Origin: Alphaproteobacteria bacterium | Lineage (GTDB): Bacteria > Pseudomonadota > Alphaproteobacteria > Sphingomonadales > Sphingomonadaceae | Direction of reading: 5' to 3' | Assembly (NCBI GenBank): GCA_018970445.1 | Contig: JAGWWF010000001.1 | Location: 124,001 to 188,000 of the forward strand | DNA: 64,000 nt | Part shown: positions 47,996-55,980 of the stretch, one piece after another | Position numbering within the stretch: position 1 is the stretch's first letter | How the letters are laid out: each line of letters begins with the position of its first letter | Notes under the pieces: model-generated | Database searches by the model: none | Told to the model about the DNA's origin: nothing | Seen by the model: only the letters and a program-made list of their open reading frames with translations | Position numbers and translations under genes: made by a program

Positions 47996-49273
47996 TCAGG
48001 GGGCCAGCCGGTCAATGCCGGCCATATAGGGCCGCAGCACGTCGGGAATGATGACACTGCCATCGGCCTGTTGATGATTTTCGATCACCGCCACCAGCGT
48101 GCGTCCGACGGCCAGGCCGGAACCGTTCAACGTGTTGACCGCGCCCCGGCTGCCCTTTTCGCCGGCCAGTTTCCAGCGCGCGTTCATGCGCCGGCCCTGG
48201 AAATCGCCGCAATCGGAAACCGAGCTGATCTCGCGATACGCGCCCTGCCCCGGCAGCCACACCTCAAGGTCAAACGTCTTCCTCGCCGAAAAGCCCATGT
48301 CCCCGGCGCAGAGCAGCATCCGGCGATAGGGCAGGTTCAGCGCCTGCAGGATCGCTTCCGCCGATGCGAGCATATGCGCGTGCTCGGCCTCCGCCTGATC
48401 GGGGGTGCAGATCGTCACCAGTTCGCACTTTTCGAACTGGTGCTGGCGAATCAGACCGCGCGTGTCGCGGCCGGCGCTGCCCGCCTCGCTGCGGAAACAC
48501 GGTGTCAGTGCGGTCATGCGGATCGGCAGGCTGGCTGCATCGATGATGTCGCCGGCGACCAGGTTGGTCAGGCTCATCTCGGCGGTGGGGATCAGATAGC
48601 GGCCGTCGGTGGTCTTGAAGACATCCTCTTCGAACTTGGGCAGTTGGCCGGTGCCAAAGGCGGCTTCGGCCTTGACCAGCAGCGGCGCATAGGTTTCGGC
48701 AAAGCCATGGGCGCCCGTGTGCGTGTCGATCATGTACTGGCCCAGCGCGCGTTGCAGCCGCGCCAGCGGGCCTTTCAGCACGGCAAAGCGTGCACCCGCC
48801 ACGCGGGCGGCGGCTTCGGGATCATAGCCCAGTTTGGCAGCGATAATGTCATGCTCCAGCGGGGGAAAATCAAAGGCGCGCGGGCTGCCCCAGCGCATCA
48901 CCTCCACATTGCCATGCTCGTCCACGCCATCGGGCACATCGGCGGCGGGCAGGTTGGGCAGGCTGACCAGCAGCGCCTCGGCCGCCGCGCCAGCCTTGCG
49001 CGCGGCGGCTTCCAGCGTGGCAATCTCGTCCTTCAGGCCGGCCACTTCGGCTTTCAGCGCCTCGGCCCGCGCCATGTCCTGCGCGGCCATGGCGGCGCCA
49101 ATCTCCTTCGAGGCGGCGTTGCGGCGGGCCAGCGCCGCCTGCGCGCTTGTTTCGGCGGCGCGGCGGGCGGCATCGGCGCTGAGCAGCGCGGCGGCGGCAT
49201 CGCTGATCCCGCGCCGGGCCAGGGCGGCGGCAAAGGCATCCGGATCAGCGCGAAGGGCTTTCAGATCATGCAT
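47996..49273 (-). CDS. serS: Seryl-tRNA synthetase
   Basis: [92 protein letters not shown]. Confidence 0.97.
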   Translation of the reverse strand: MHDLKALRADPDAFAAALARRGISDAAAALLSADAARRAAETSAQAALARRNAASKEIGAAMAAQDMARAEALKAEVAGLKDEIATLEAAARKAGAAAEALLVSLPNLPAADVPDGVDEHGNVEVMRWGSPRAFDFPPLEHDIIAAKLGYDPEAAARVAGARFAVLKGPLARLQRALGQYMIDTHTGAHGFAETYAPLLVKAEAAFGTGQLPKFEEDVFKTTDGRYLIPTAEMSLTNLVAGDIIDAASLPIRMTALTPCFRSEAGSAGRDTRGLIRQHQFEKCELVTICTPDQAEAEHAHMLASAEAILQALNLPYRRMLLCAGDMGFSARKTFDLEVWLPGQGAYREISSVSDCGDFQGRRMNARWKLAGEKGSRGAVNTLNGSGLAVGRTLVAVIENHQQADGSVIIPDVLRPYMAGIDRLAP

Positions 49274-49353
49274 GGCCCATGCCTTTGCCTTGGCGGCCTG
49301 CGCCACGCAAGCGCCCCCTTTCGCCGAATCGGACCGCTGCCTATGCTGCGGCC

Positions 49354-50013
49354 GTGATCGTCACCTGCCCCCATTGCAGCGCCGCCTATCGGCTGGATGT
49401 GGCCACCGTGCAACGCCGACCCCGGCTGAAATGCGCTCAGTGCCAGCAGCGCTGGGTGCCGGCCGAAGCGCTGGACGAGGATGAGGCGGTGGCCGCCGTG
49501 CAGGAGGAGCTGCGCACCACGCGGCAGCCGCCGGACTCCGAACCGGAACCCGCATCGGAACCGGAACCCGAATCCGCGGCCGCGGCGGAATCGCCACGGG
49601 CCCCCGTGCTGAAATGGCTGCTGGCCGTTGCAGTGGGCGCGGCGCTGGCCACCGCCGCGGCCGGCCTGTGGATCGGCCGCATCGATCCCATGGCCCTGCC
49701 CGGCGTGGCCGACGCGCTGGCACAGGTGGCACCGCCGCCGCCCCGGCTGGACGTGGCGGTTGCCGGCAGCATCAGCCCGCTGGCCGGCGGCCGCCTGCTG
49801 GAAGTGACCGGCGTGATCACCAATCCCGGCACAGCCGCCGTGGTGGTGCCACCGCTGCGCGCCCGCCTGCTGGTGAATGGCCGGCCGAACCGCGACTGGA
49901 CGATCCCGCCCCCCGCCACGATGATCGCACCGGGCCAGCGCCTGGCCTTTGCCTCCAGCATCACCGATGTGCCGGCCGGCACGGTTGCGGTGCAGATCCG
50001 GTTCGGGCGTTAG
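49354..50013 (+). CDS. Zinc-ribbon MJ0042 / DUF3426 domain protein
   Basis: [34 protein letters not shown]; single TM; GTG start. Confidence 0.83.
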   Translation: MIVTCPHCSAAYRLDVATVQRRPRLKCAQCQQRWVPAEALDEDEAVAAVQEELRTTRQPPDSEPEPASEPEPESAAAAESPRAPVLKWLLAVAVGAALATAAAGLWIGRIDPMALPGVADALAQVAPPPPRLDVAVAGSISPLAGGRLLEVTGVITNPGTAAVVVPPLRARLLVNGRPNRDWTIPPPATMIAPGQRLAFASSITDVPAGTVAVQIRFGR

Positions 50014-50072
50014 GGGGGCTGGGCGCCAAAAGGGCGCGCGTCATGCCGAAATCCATGATCTGGGATCGGTCC

Positions 50073-51209
50073 TCACAGCATCGACGCATCGGCGGGCAGG
50101 CCCAGCAGCACGCGGCCGGCCAGTTCCAGCGTGGGCGGGGCGACCATCACATGCTGGGTCGCCACATGGGCATCGCGAAAGCGGCGGCCAAGCGGGTGGC
50201 TGGCATAGACCGAGGTGCCGCCGGCCAGTTCGTGCATCTTGGCCGCAACGCGGGCCGCCACCTGAGTGAGGCGGGTGGCAGCCAGCCGCAGCCGGGCGCG
50301 GGCCACCAGATCGAGCGCATCGCCGGCCACCACCTGATCCCAGGCGGCCGCGATCTGCGCCTGCACCAGCGCCCGCGCCGCATCCAGATCGGCCTGGGCC
50401 ATGGCAAATTCGGCCTGCACCACGCCGCGTTCGGCCAGGCTGCGGCTTGACCCTTGGCCTTTCTTGGCCACGGCCAGCGCCTTCAGATCATCCAGCGCGC
50501 CCAGCGCATTGCCGCTGGCCACCGCCGCGATGCCCAGCGCCAGCAGGCCGAACGGGGCAAAGCGATAGAGCGGGCCATCCTCACGCGGGGTATCGGTAAT
50601 GAACGACACGCTGCGCCCCTGCGGCACCGCCACATCGCGCGCTGCCATGTCACCCGAACCGGTGCCGCGCAGGCCCAGCGCGTCCCAGGTGTCGATCAAT
50701 TCCACATCCTGGCGGCGCATGACCATCATGCGGTGATCGGGTGCGCCAGTGGCCAGGCGGCGCATCTCGGCCCCGTCCATGATCACCGCGCCGCCCAGCA
50801 GCCAGCTGCAATTGGCGCTGCCCGAGGCCCAGGCCCAGCGGCCGGAGACACGAAAAGCATCGCCCTCCACCGCCGCCCGGCCCATCGGCGCGAACACGCC
50901 GCCGGTGATGACATCTGCGTCGGCCCAGATTTCGCGGGCGTGATCCATCGGCAGCCAGGCCGAAATCAGCGCCGTGGTGCCGCCGATCATCACGCACCAG
51001 CCGGTGGCGGCATCGGCGCGGCCCAGTTGTTCAAGGCTGTCGAACAGGCGCGCGACATCGGTTTCGGCGCCGCCCAATGATCTGGGCACCAGCATCCTGA
51101 ACGCCCCGGCGGCGGCCAGATCGGCGGCCAGATCGGCGGGCAGGCGGCGGGCGCGTTCGGTGTCGGCCGCGCGCGCGGCGATGCTGGCGAGGAGGGGTTG
51201 GGCAATCAT
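50073..51209 (-). CDS. Acyl-CoA dehydrogenase-like / flavin monooxygenase (HsaA/DszC-like)
   Basis: FRMLVPRSLGGAETDVARLFDSLEQLGRADAATGWCVMIGG, GRWAWASGSANCSWLLGGAV, ALGLRGTGSGDMAARDVAVP. Confidence 0.85.
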   Translation of the reverse strand: MIAQPLLASIAARAADTERARRLPADLAADLAAAGAFRMLVPRSLGGAETDVARLFDSLEQLGRADAATGWCVMIGGTTALISAWLPMDHAREIWADADVITGGVFAPMGRAAVEGDAFRVSGRWAWASGSANCSWLLGGAVIMDGAEMRRLATGAPDHRMMVMRRQDVELIDTWDALGLRGTGSGDMAARDVAVPQGRSVSFITDTPREDGPLYRFAPFGLLALGIAAVASGNALGALDDLKALAVAKKGQGSSRSLAERGVVQAEFAMAQADLDAARALVQAQIAAAWDQVVAGDALDLVARARLRLAATRLTQVAARVAAKMHELAGGTSVYASHPLGRRFRDAHVATQHVMVAPPTLELAGRVLLGLPADASML

Positions 51210-51236
51210 CTTGGGGCCTCGGCTGATACGGATAAA

Positions 51237-51348
51237 GATCCTCCCCCTCTGGGGGAGGTGCCCGCAGGGCGGAGGGGGCTTTGGAGGTTGCGCTTGCCCG
51301 CCCCCTCCGCCTCCCTTCGGTCGGCACCTCCCCCAGAGCGGGAGGATC
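51237..51348. repeat. Imperfect intergenic inverted repeat, ~45-bp arms
   Basis: gatcctccccctctgggggaggtgcccgc... pairs with ...cggcacctcccccagagcgggaggatc. Confidence 0.85.
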
Positions 51349-51354
51349 TGATGG

Positions 51355-52539
51355 TCACAGCTTCCACAGGCTCGCCAGATTGTTCTTCTGCATGTCGCTC
51401 GACCCGCCGACGATCGGCATGCCGAGCAGATCGCGCACGTGCCGTTCCATGTCGAAGGCGTCGGACAGAGCGTAGGAGCCGATCACCTGCTGGCAGGCCA
51501 GCGCGATCTCCACGCCCACATCGGCCACGAACAATTTCGCCATGCTGGTTTCGGTGCTGCACGGCCGGCCTTCGTTCGCCAGCCAGGCGGCGTGATAGAG
51601 CATGTGGCGCGCAGCCTGCAGCTTGGTGCGCGCCACCACCAATTTGTGGCGGATGGCCTGGTGCTGGCTGATCGCCTTGCCGAACTGCACGCGGCCTTGC
51701 GCATAATCCCAGGCCTCGTCCAGCGCGGCGCGCGCGATGCCAAAGGCAACGGCGGTGATTTCCAGCTTCTCCACATCGAGCGCGCGGCCCGCCAAAAGCT
51801 TCCAGCCCTGGTTCCACATCTGTGGCCCGCCAACGATGTTGGCCGCCGGCACCCGCACGCTGTCGAAATACACATCCTGGCTGGCGGTGTAGCGCAGGTT
51901 GGCGTGGGCAATATCCTGCATCCGCACGCCGGCCGCGTTGGTGGGGATGAGGACGAACGACAGGTTGCGATAACGATCCTCGGCGGGGCCGGAGCGCACC
52001 AGCGTGTAGATATAGTCGCTCCAGTCTGCCCCGGTGCACCAGCGTTTGGCGCCGTCGATCACCACTTCGTCGCCGTCCAGCCGGGCGCGGGTGGTGACGC
52101 TGGCAAGATCGCCGCCAACATCGGGTTCGGACAGGCCATAGGCAAAGAACAATTCCCCGCGCGCCAGCCGGGGCAGAAATTCGGCCTTCTGTTCCGGGCT
52201 GCCGTTTTCGCTCAGATTCATGCCGCCGTAAAAGGCGGTGTGGATATAGGGACCGGCCAGGCACGGCCCGGCCTGGGCCAGCTCCTCGATCACGGCAATC
52301 GCCGCCACCAGATCCTGCCCGGCCCCGCCATAGGCTTCCGGCACGGTGAGCGCAGTGAGGCCCAATTTGTTCAGCTCGGCATAGACATCGCGCGGCCAGC
52401 GATGGTCGCGATCCCACTGGATGCGGGCCGGGCGCGGCGCGTGACTCGCCACAAAGCGGCGGATGGTGTCGCGCAGCTGGCCGACATGTTCGGGCTCATC
52501 GGAGAAGCTGACGGGCGGCAGCGGCGGGGCCATGCTCAT
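51355..52539 (-). CDS. Acyl-CoA dehydrogenase
   Basis: GLTALTVPEAYGGAGQDLVAAIAVIEELAQAG, YGLSEPDVGGDLASVTTRA, QFGKAISQHQAIRHKL. Confidence 0.93.
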   Translation of the reverse strand: MSMAPPLPPVSFSDEPEHVGQLRDTIRRFVASHAPRPARIQWDRDHRWPRDVYAELNKLGLTALTVPEAYGGAGQDLVAAIAVIEELAQAGPCLAGPYIHTAFYGGMNLSENGSPEQKAEFLPRLARGELFFAYGLSEPDVGGDLASVTTRARLDGDEVVIDGAKRWCTGADWSDYIYTLVRSGPAEDRYRNLSFVLIPTNAAGVRMQDIAHANLRYTASQDVYFDSVRVPAANIVGGPQMWNQGWKLLAGRALDVEKLEITAVAFGIARAALDEAWDYAQGRVQFGKAISQHQAIRHKLVVARTKLQAARHMLYHAAWLANEGRPCSTETSMAKLFVADVGVEIALACQQVIGSYALSDAFDMERHVRDLLGMPIVGGSSDMQKNNLASLWKL

Positions 52540-53342
52540 TCCCCGGTCAGCTTCGGCGGCCGGCGTTCGCGAAAGGCGCGCACCGCTTCGGCGCGGTCGG
52601 CCGCGAGGTTGGACAGGGTTTCATAGGGGATGGAGGCATCCATCAGCTGCTGCGCCAGCACCCGCAGCGGCTGGTTGGCCACCACCTTCGACCAGCGCAC
52701 GGCAAAGCGCGGATTGGCCATCAGCTTGCCAACCAGTTCGGTCACCTTGGCATCCAGTTCGGCCGTGGGCACGGCATGGTTGATCAGGCCCATCGCCTCG
52801 GCGCGGGGTGCCTTGATCAGATCGCCGGTCATCAGAAATTCCTTGGCGCGGGCATAGCCGATCAATTGCGGCCAGATCACCGCGCCGCCATCGCCCGCCA
52901 CCAGCCCCACCTTCACATGCGGATCGCCGATGACGGCGGCTTCATCGGCGATGATGATGTCGCACAGCAGGGCGATGGTGGCGCCCAGCCCGGCAGCGGC
53001 GCCATTCATGCGGCAGATGATCGGCTTTTCCATCTCCAGCAGGGTGGAAACGATGCGCTTGGCATCCCAGCCGATGTCGCGAAAGCGTTCGGGGTGGGCG
53101 ATCTGTTCCTCGAACCAGTCGAAATCGCCGCCGGCGCAAAAGGCGCGGCCAGCCCCGGTGAGCACGATGATGTCGCTGCCCTGATCGCGCTGGAGATCGG
53201 TGAACACGCGGGCCAGTTCATGGTGCATCTGTTCATCAACGCCATTGACCGGATTGTTGCCGGTGATGGTGGCGGTGAGCACGCGATCATGGCCGAACTG
53301 GCCGCGCGTGAAGGTGAAGCGTTGATAGCCGTCCAGCGCCAT
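52536..53342 (-). CDS. Enoyl-CoA hydratase/isomerase family protein
   Basis: VLTGAGRAFCAGGDFDWFEEQI, RMNGAAAGLGATIALLCDIIIADEAAVIGDPHVKVGLVAGDGGAVIWPQLIG. Confidence 0.94.
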   Translation of the reverse strand: MALDGYQRFTFTRGQFGHDRVLTATITGNNPVNGVDEQMHHELARVFTDLQRDQGSDIIVLTGAGRAFCAGGDFDWFEEQIAHPERFRDIGWDAKRIVSTLLEMEKPIICRMNGAAAGLGATIALLCDIIIADEAAVIGDPHVKVGLVAGDGGAVIWPQLIGYARAKEFLMTGDLIKAPRAEAMGLINHAVPTAELDAKVTELVGKLMANPRFAVRWSKVVANQPLRVLAQQLMDASIPYETLSNLAADRAEAVRAFRERRPPKLTGE

Positions 53343-53405
53343 GCGCGGTCTCCCCGGTGGTTTGCGCCAGCGTGGCGCAGCCGGGGCGCGCGGTCAAACT
53401 GGCGT

Positions 53406-54416
53406 TCAGCGCAGCTTCAGCGCGGCCTGCACCCTGGCCCAGCTGACCAGCTTGAAATTCTGGGTCGGCACATTCTCGCCATCCTGCGCCACCATCAGGC
53501 CGGCGGGGAAGCGCGGGCCGAAATCACCGGTCATCACCGCGATGCCATCGGTTTCCTGGGTGCCGCCCAACGCACCATCGGCAATGCGGAAACGGCCGGC
53601 AAAGCGGTCATCGGCCAGGGCAAACAGGGCATAGGCGTTGTCACCCTGGCTCGACGCCACCAGCCAGCCGCCGTTGCCGGGGCCGCTGGTGGCAATGGCC
53701 AAGCCTTCGACATCATCGAACAGCCGGGCCTTGTCCACCCCGGCCAACTTGATCGGGGTGGCGCTGCCGCTTGCCCGCGCGTCCCAGCGCCAGATGCCGA
53801 CATCCTCTTCGGCGACATAAAGCCGGGCGGTGCGCGGATCGACCACGCAGCCTTCGGACTGGCTGGCCAGCTTCAGCGTCCGCACGATGCGGCCGGTGGC
53901 GGTCTTCGTGTCCAGTTCGATCTGCCGGATGCTGCCATCCTTGATGACGATGAAGGCGGTCAGCGCGCCCGGTGTCGCCCACAGGCACATGCCATAGGCT
54001 TCGCCGGCACCGGCCGGCACCCGGCCCAACGGCACCAGCCGCGCGGCAGCGGTGTCGAGCCGGAACAGCGCGATGTGGGCCTGGGCGTTGTCGCTGCGAT
54101 CACTGGCGGCAACAATCACCCCGGTCGGCGTTTCGACCAGATCGACATTGTTGACCCGGCCGGCATTGTTGAAATCGCGCACAGTGCCGGCCAGATCATA
54201 GACATACAGGCCAGCCTGCTTGTCCGTCCCCACGATCAGGCTGGCAACCGGATTGGCAGCGTTGCGCCAGATCGCCGGATCATCGGCGGCATCGTCACTG
54301 GTCTTCACCGCTGCCGTTTCGCCATCGGCGGTGACGCTGGCCGTCTCAACGCCGGGTTTGGCGGCCGGCGGCGCGCAGGCGGCCAGCAGCAGCAGGATGG
54401 GCAGGATGGCGCGCAT
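53406..54416 (-). CDS. Beta-propeller phytase, lipoprotein
   Basis: Lipobox LLLLAACAPP; DDAADDPAIWRNAANPVASLIVGTDKQAGLYVYDLAG, NNVDLVETPTGVIVAASDRS, VVDPRTARLYVAEEDVGIWRW. Confidence 0.93.
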   Translation of the reverse strand: MRAILPILLLLAACAPPAAKPGVETASVTADGETAAVKTSDDAADDPAIWRNAANPVASLIVGTDKQAGLYVYDLAGTVRDFNNAGRVNNVDLVETPTGVIVAASDRSDNAQAHIALFRLDTAAARLVPLGRVPAGAGEAYGMCLWATPGALTAFIVIKDGSIRQIELDTKTATGRIVRTLKLASQSEGCVVDPRTARLYVAEEDVGIWRWDARASGSATPIKLAGVDKARLFDDVEGLAIATSGPGNGGWLVASSQGDNAYALFALADDRFAGRFRIADGALGGTQETDGIAVMTGDFGPRFPAGLMVAQDGENVPTQNFKLVSWARVQAALKLR

Positions 54417-54427
54417 GGGGTTGGCCC

Positions 54428-55912
54428 TCACTTTGGCGTGACAAACACCGGATTGGCATAAAACCACAGATCGCTCCACGGGTCTTCGCCCTTGGGATCG
54501 CCGGCGGGTTCCAGTTCGGCCGTGCTGGTGCCGCGCACGCGCAGATAGATGGGGCCGGTGACGGACGCGATGCGGTGCGTCATCGTCAGCATTTCGCCGT
54601 CGCGGGTCCAGTCGGCCGCGGTGAAGCGGCGGGCGACCGCGGTGCCGGTGGTGATGGCCGTGGTGCGATCCACCACCGGGCCGGTGATGCTGCCGATGAT
54701 CAGATCGACGCGGGCGACGTCGGGTTTGCGGCCGCCGGCGTTGGCCGCCGCCGGATCGCGCAGGCGGATCGTCACCTCCAGCGGCTGGCCCTTGCGCGGG
54801 CTGATCGTGCCGCCGATGCCGGCCCTGGCCTTGCCGCTGCTGGCAATCACCTCCACCTCGCTCACCAGATCGCCGGTGACGACGAAGATTCGCCCAGAGC
54901 GCAGGCCATCGATGATGTCGGCATGGTCTGGCCGCGCCTGCACATAGGTCTTGCTGTATTCGCCCGGCCAGAAATCATTGCCGCCATCGCGCCAGTTGGC
55001 GTGGCTGTCGGATGTGGCGGTGATGAACCAGCGCCGGCCTTCGGCCAGCATCGAATCCCAGAAACCGCCCAGGATCGCCGTCATCTGATCAAAGCCGCCC
55101 AGCGTGGGGGCGCGGCCATAGCCGCCGCGGTTGCCGGTGGGATCGGGGCTGCCATCGGGCTTTATGGCGCCGGCCTGGTGGCCCGGTGCGCCTTCCATGC
55201 CGATGGCGACGCGCGGCGCGGTGTCGTTCCAGTTGCGGAATTCGGCCGGGGTGTACAGGCCCCAGGCAAAGGGCGCGGTGGCCGAACGGCTGGGGTGGTT
55301 GGCGATCAGCACCGGCGGTGCCTTCTGGTCGCGCATCAGTTTCAGCGCATCGATCATGCGGCCTTCGCTGTTCCAGTCCTTGTTGGCCGGCCACGGCTCC
55401 CGGTGGGAAAAGCCGGATTCGATGGCGCGCAACTGCTCGCGCTCGTCGCCGGTGAAGGGGATGATCAGGCTGCTGTGGTCGCCGGCCGGCGTATCGAATT
55501 CCATGCCATAGAAGATCAGCAGTTCCGGCACGGCGGCGCGGGCCTGGTTCACCGCCGGCCAGGCCTGTTGATAATTCAGCTTGCTGTGGTTGGGGCCGCC
55601 ATGATCGGTGCTGACCATCCAGCGCAGGCCGAACTGGCGGGCCATTTGCGCGTTCTTGACGATGGCATAACGGCCATCCTTGCCCAGCAGCGGAATCGGC
55701 GCGGTTTGCGGGCTGTTGGGATCGGTTTCGTAATCGGCGCTGAACTCGGAATGGATATGGTGATCGCCCGGCAGCCACTGCCGGCCCCTGGCCGGAATCG
55801 CCCCGGCCGTGGGCCTGTTGCGATACTGGGCCGCCAGACCACCATGGCCATCATGGGCAAGGGCGGGCGAAACGACGAAAGCGGCCCACGCCGCCAGAAG
55901 GATCAAGCGCAT
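54428..55912 (-). CDS. Secreted PHP-like metal-dependent hydrolase (CehA/McbA-type)
   Basis: Signal peptide; WLPGDHHIHSEFSADYETDP, WMVSTDHGGPNHSKLNYQQAW, TATSDSHANWR. Confidence 0.85.
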   Translation of the reverse strand: MRLILLAAWAAFVVSPALAHDGHGGLAAQYRNRPTAGAIPARGRQWLPGDHHIHSEFSADYETDPNSPQTAPIPLLGKDGRYAIVKNAQMARQFGLRWMVSTDHGGPNHSKLNYQQAWPAVNQARAAVPELLIFYGMEFDTPAGDHSSLIIPFTGDEREQLRAIESGFSHREPWPANKDWNSEGRMIDALKLMRDQKAPPVLIANHPSRSATAPFAWGLYTPAEFRNWNDTAPRVAIGMEGAPGHQAGAIKPDGSPDPTGNRGGYGRAPTLGGFDQMTAILGGFWDSMLAEGRRWFITATSDSHANWRDGGNDFWPGEYSKTYVQARPDHADIIDGLRSGRIFVVTGDLVSEVEVIASSGKARAGIGGTISPRKGQPLEVTIRLRDPAAANAGGRKPDVARVDLIIGSITGPVVDRTTAITTGTAVARRFTAADWTRDGEMLTMTHRIASVTGPIYLRVRGTSTAELEPAGDPKGEDPWSDLWFYANPVFVTPK

Positions 55913-55936
55913 GGAACCGCTCCGTTCATGAAGGCA

Positions 55937-55970
55937 ACGGGCCGCCACCCCCAAGGGAGCGGCGGCCCGT
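55937..55970 (-). terminator. Intercistronic hairpin, possible attenuator/partial terminator
   Basis: Perfect 10-bp arms acgggccgcc (55937-55946) and ggcggcccgt (55961-55970) just after the TonB receptor stop; no poly-U. Confidence 0.55.
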
Positions 55971-55980
55971 GAAGACCGGA

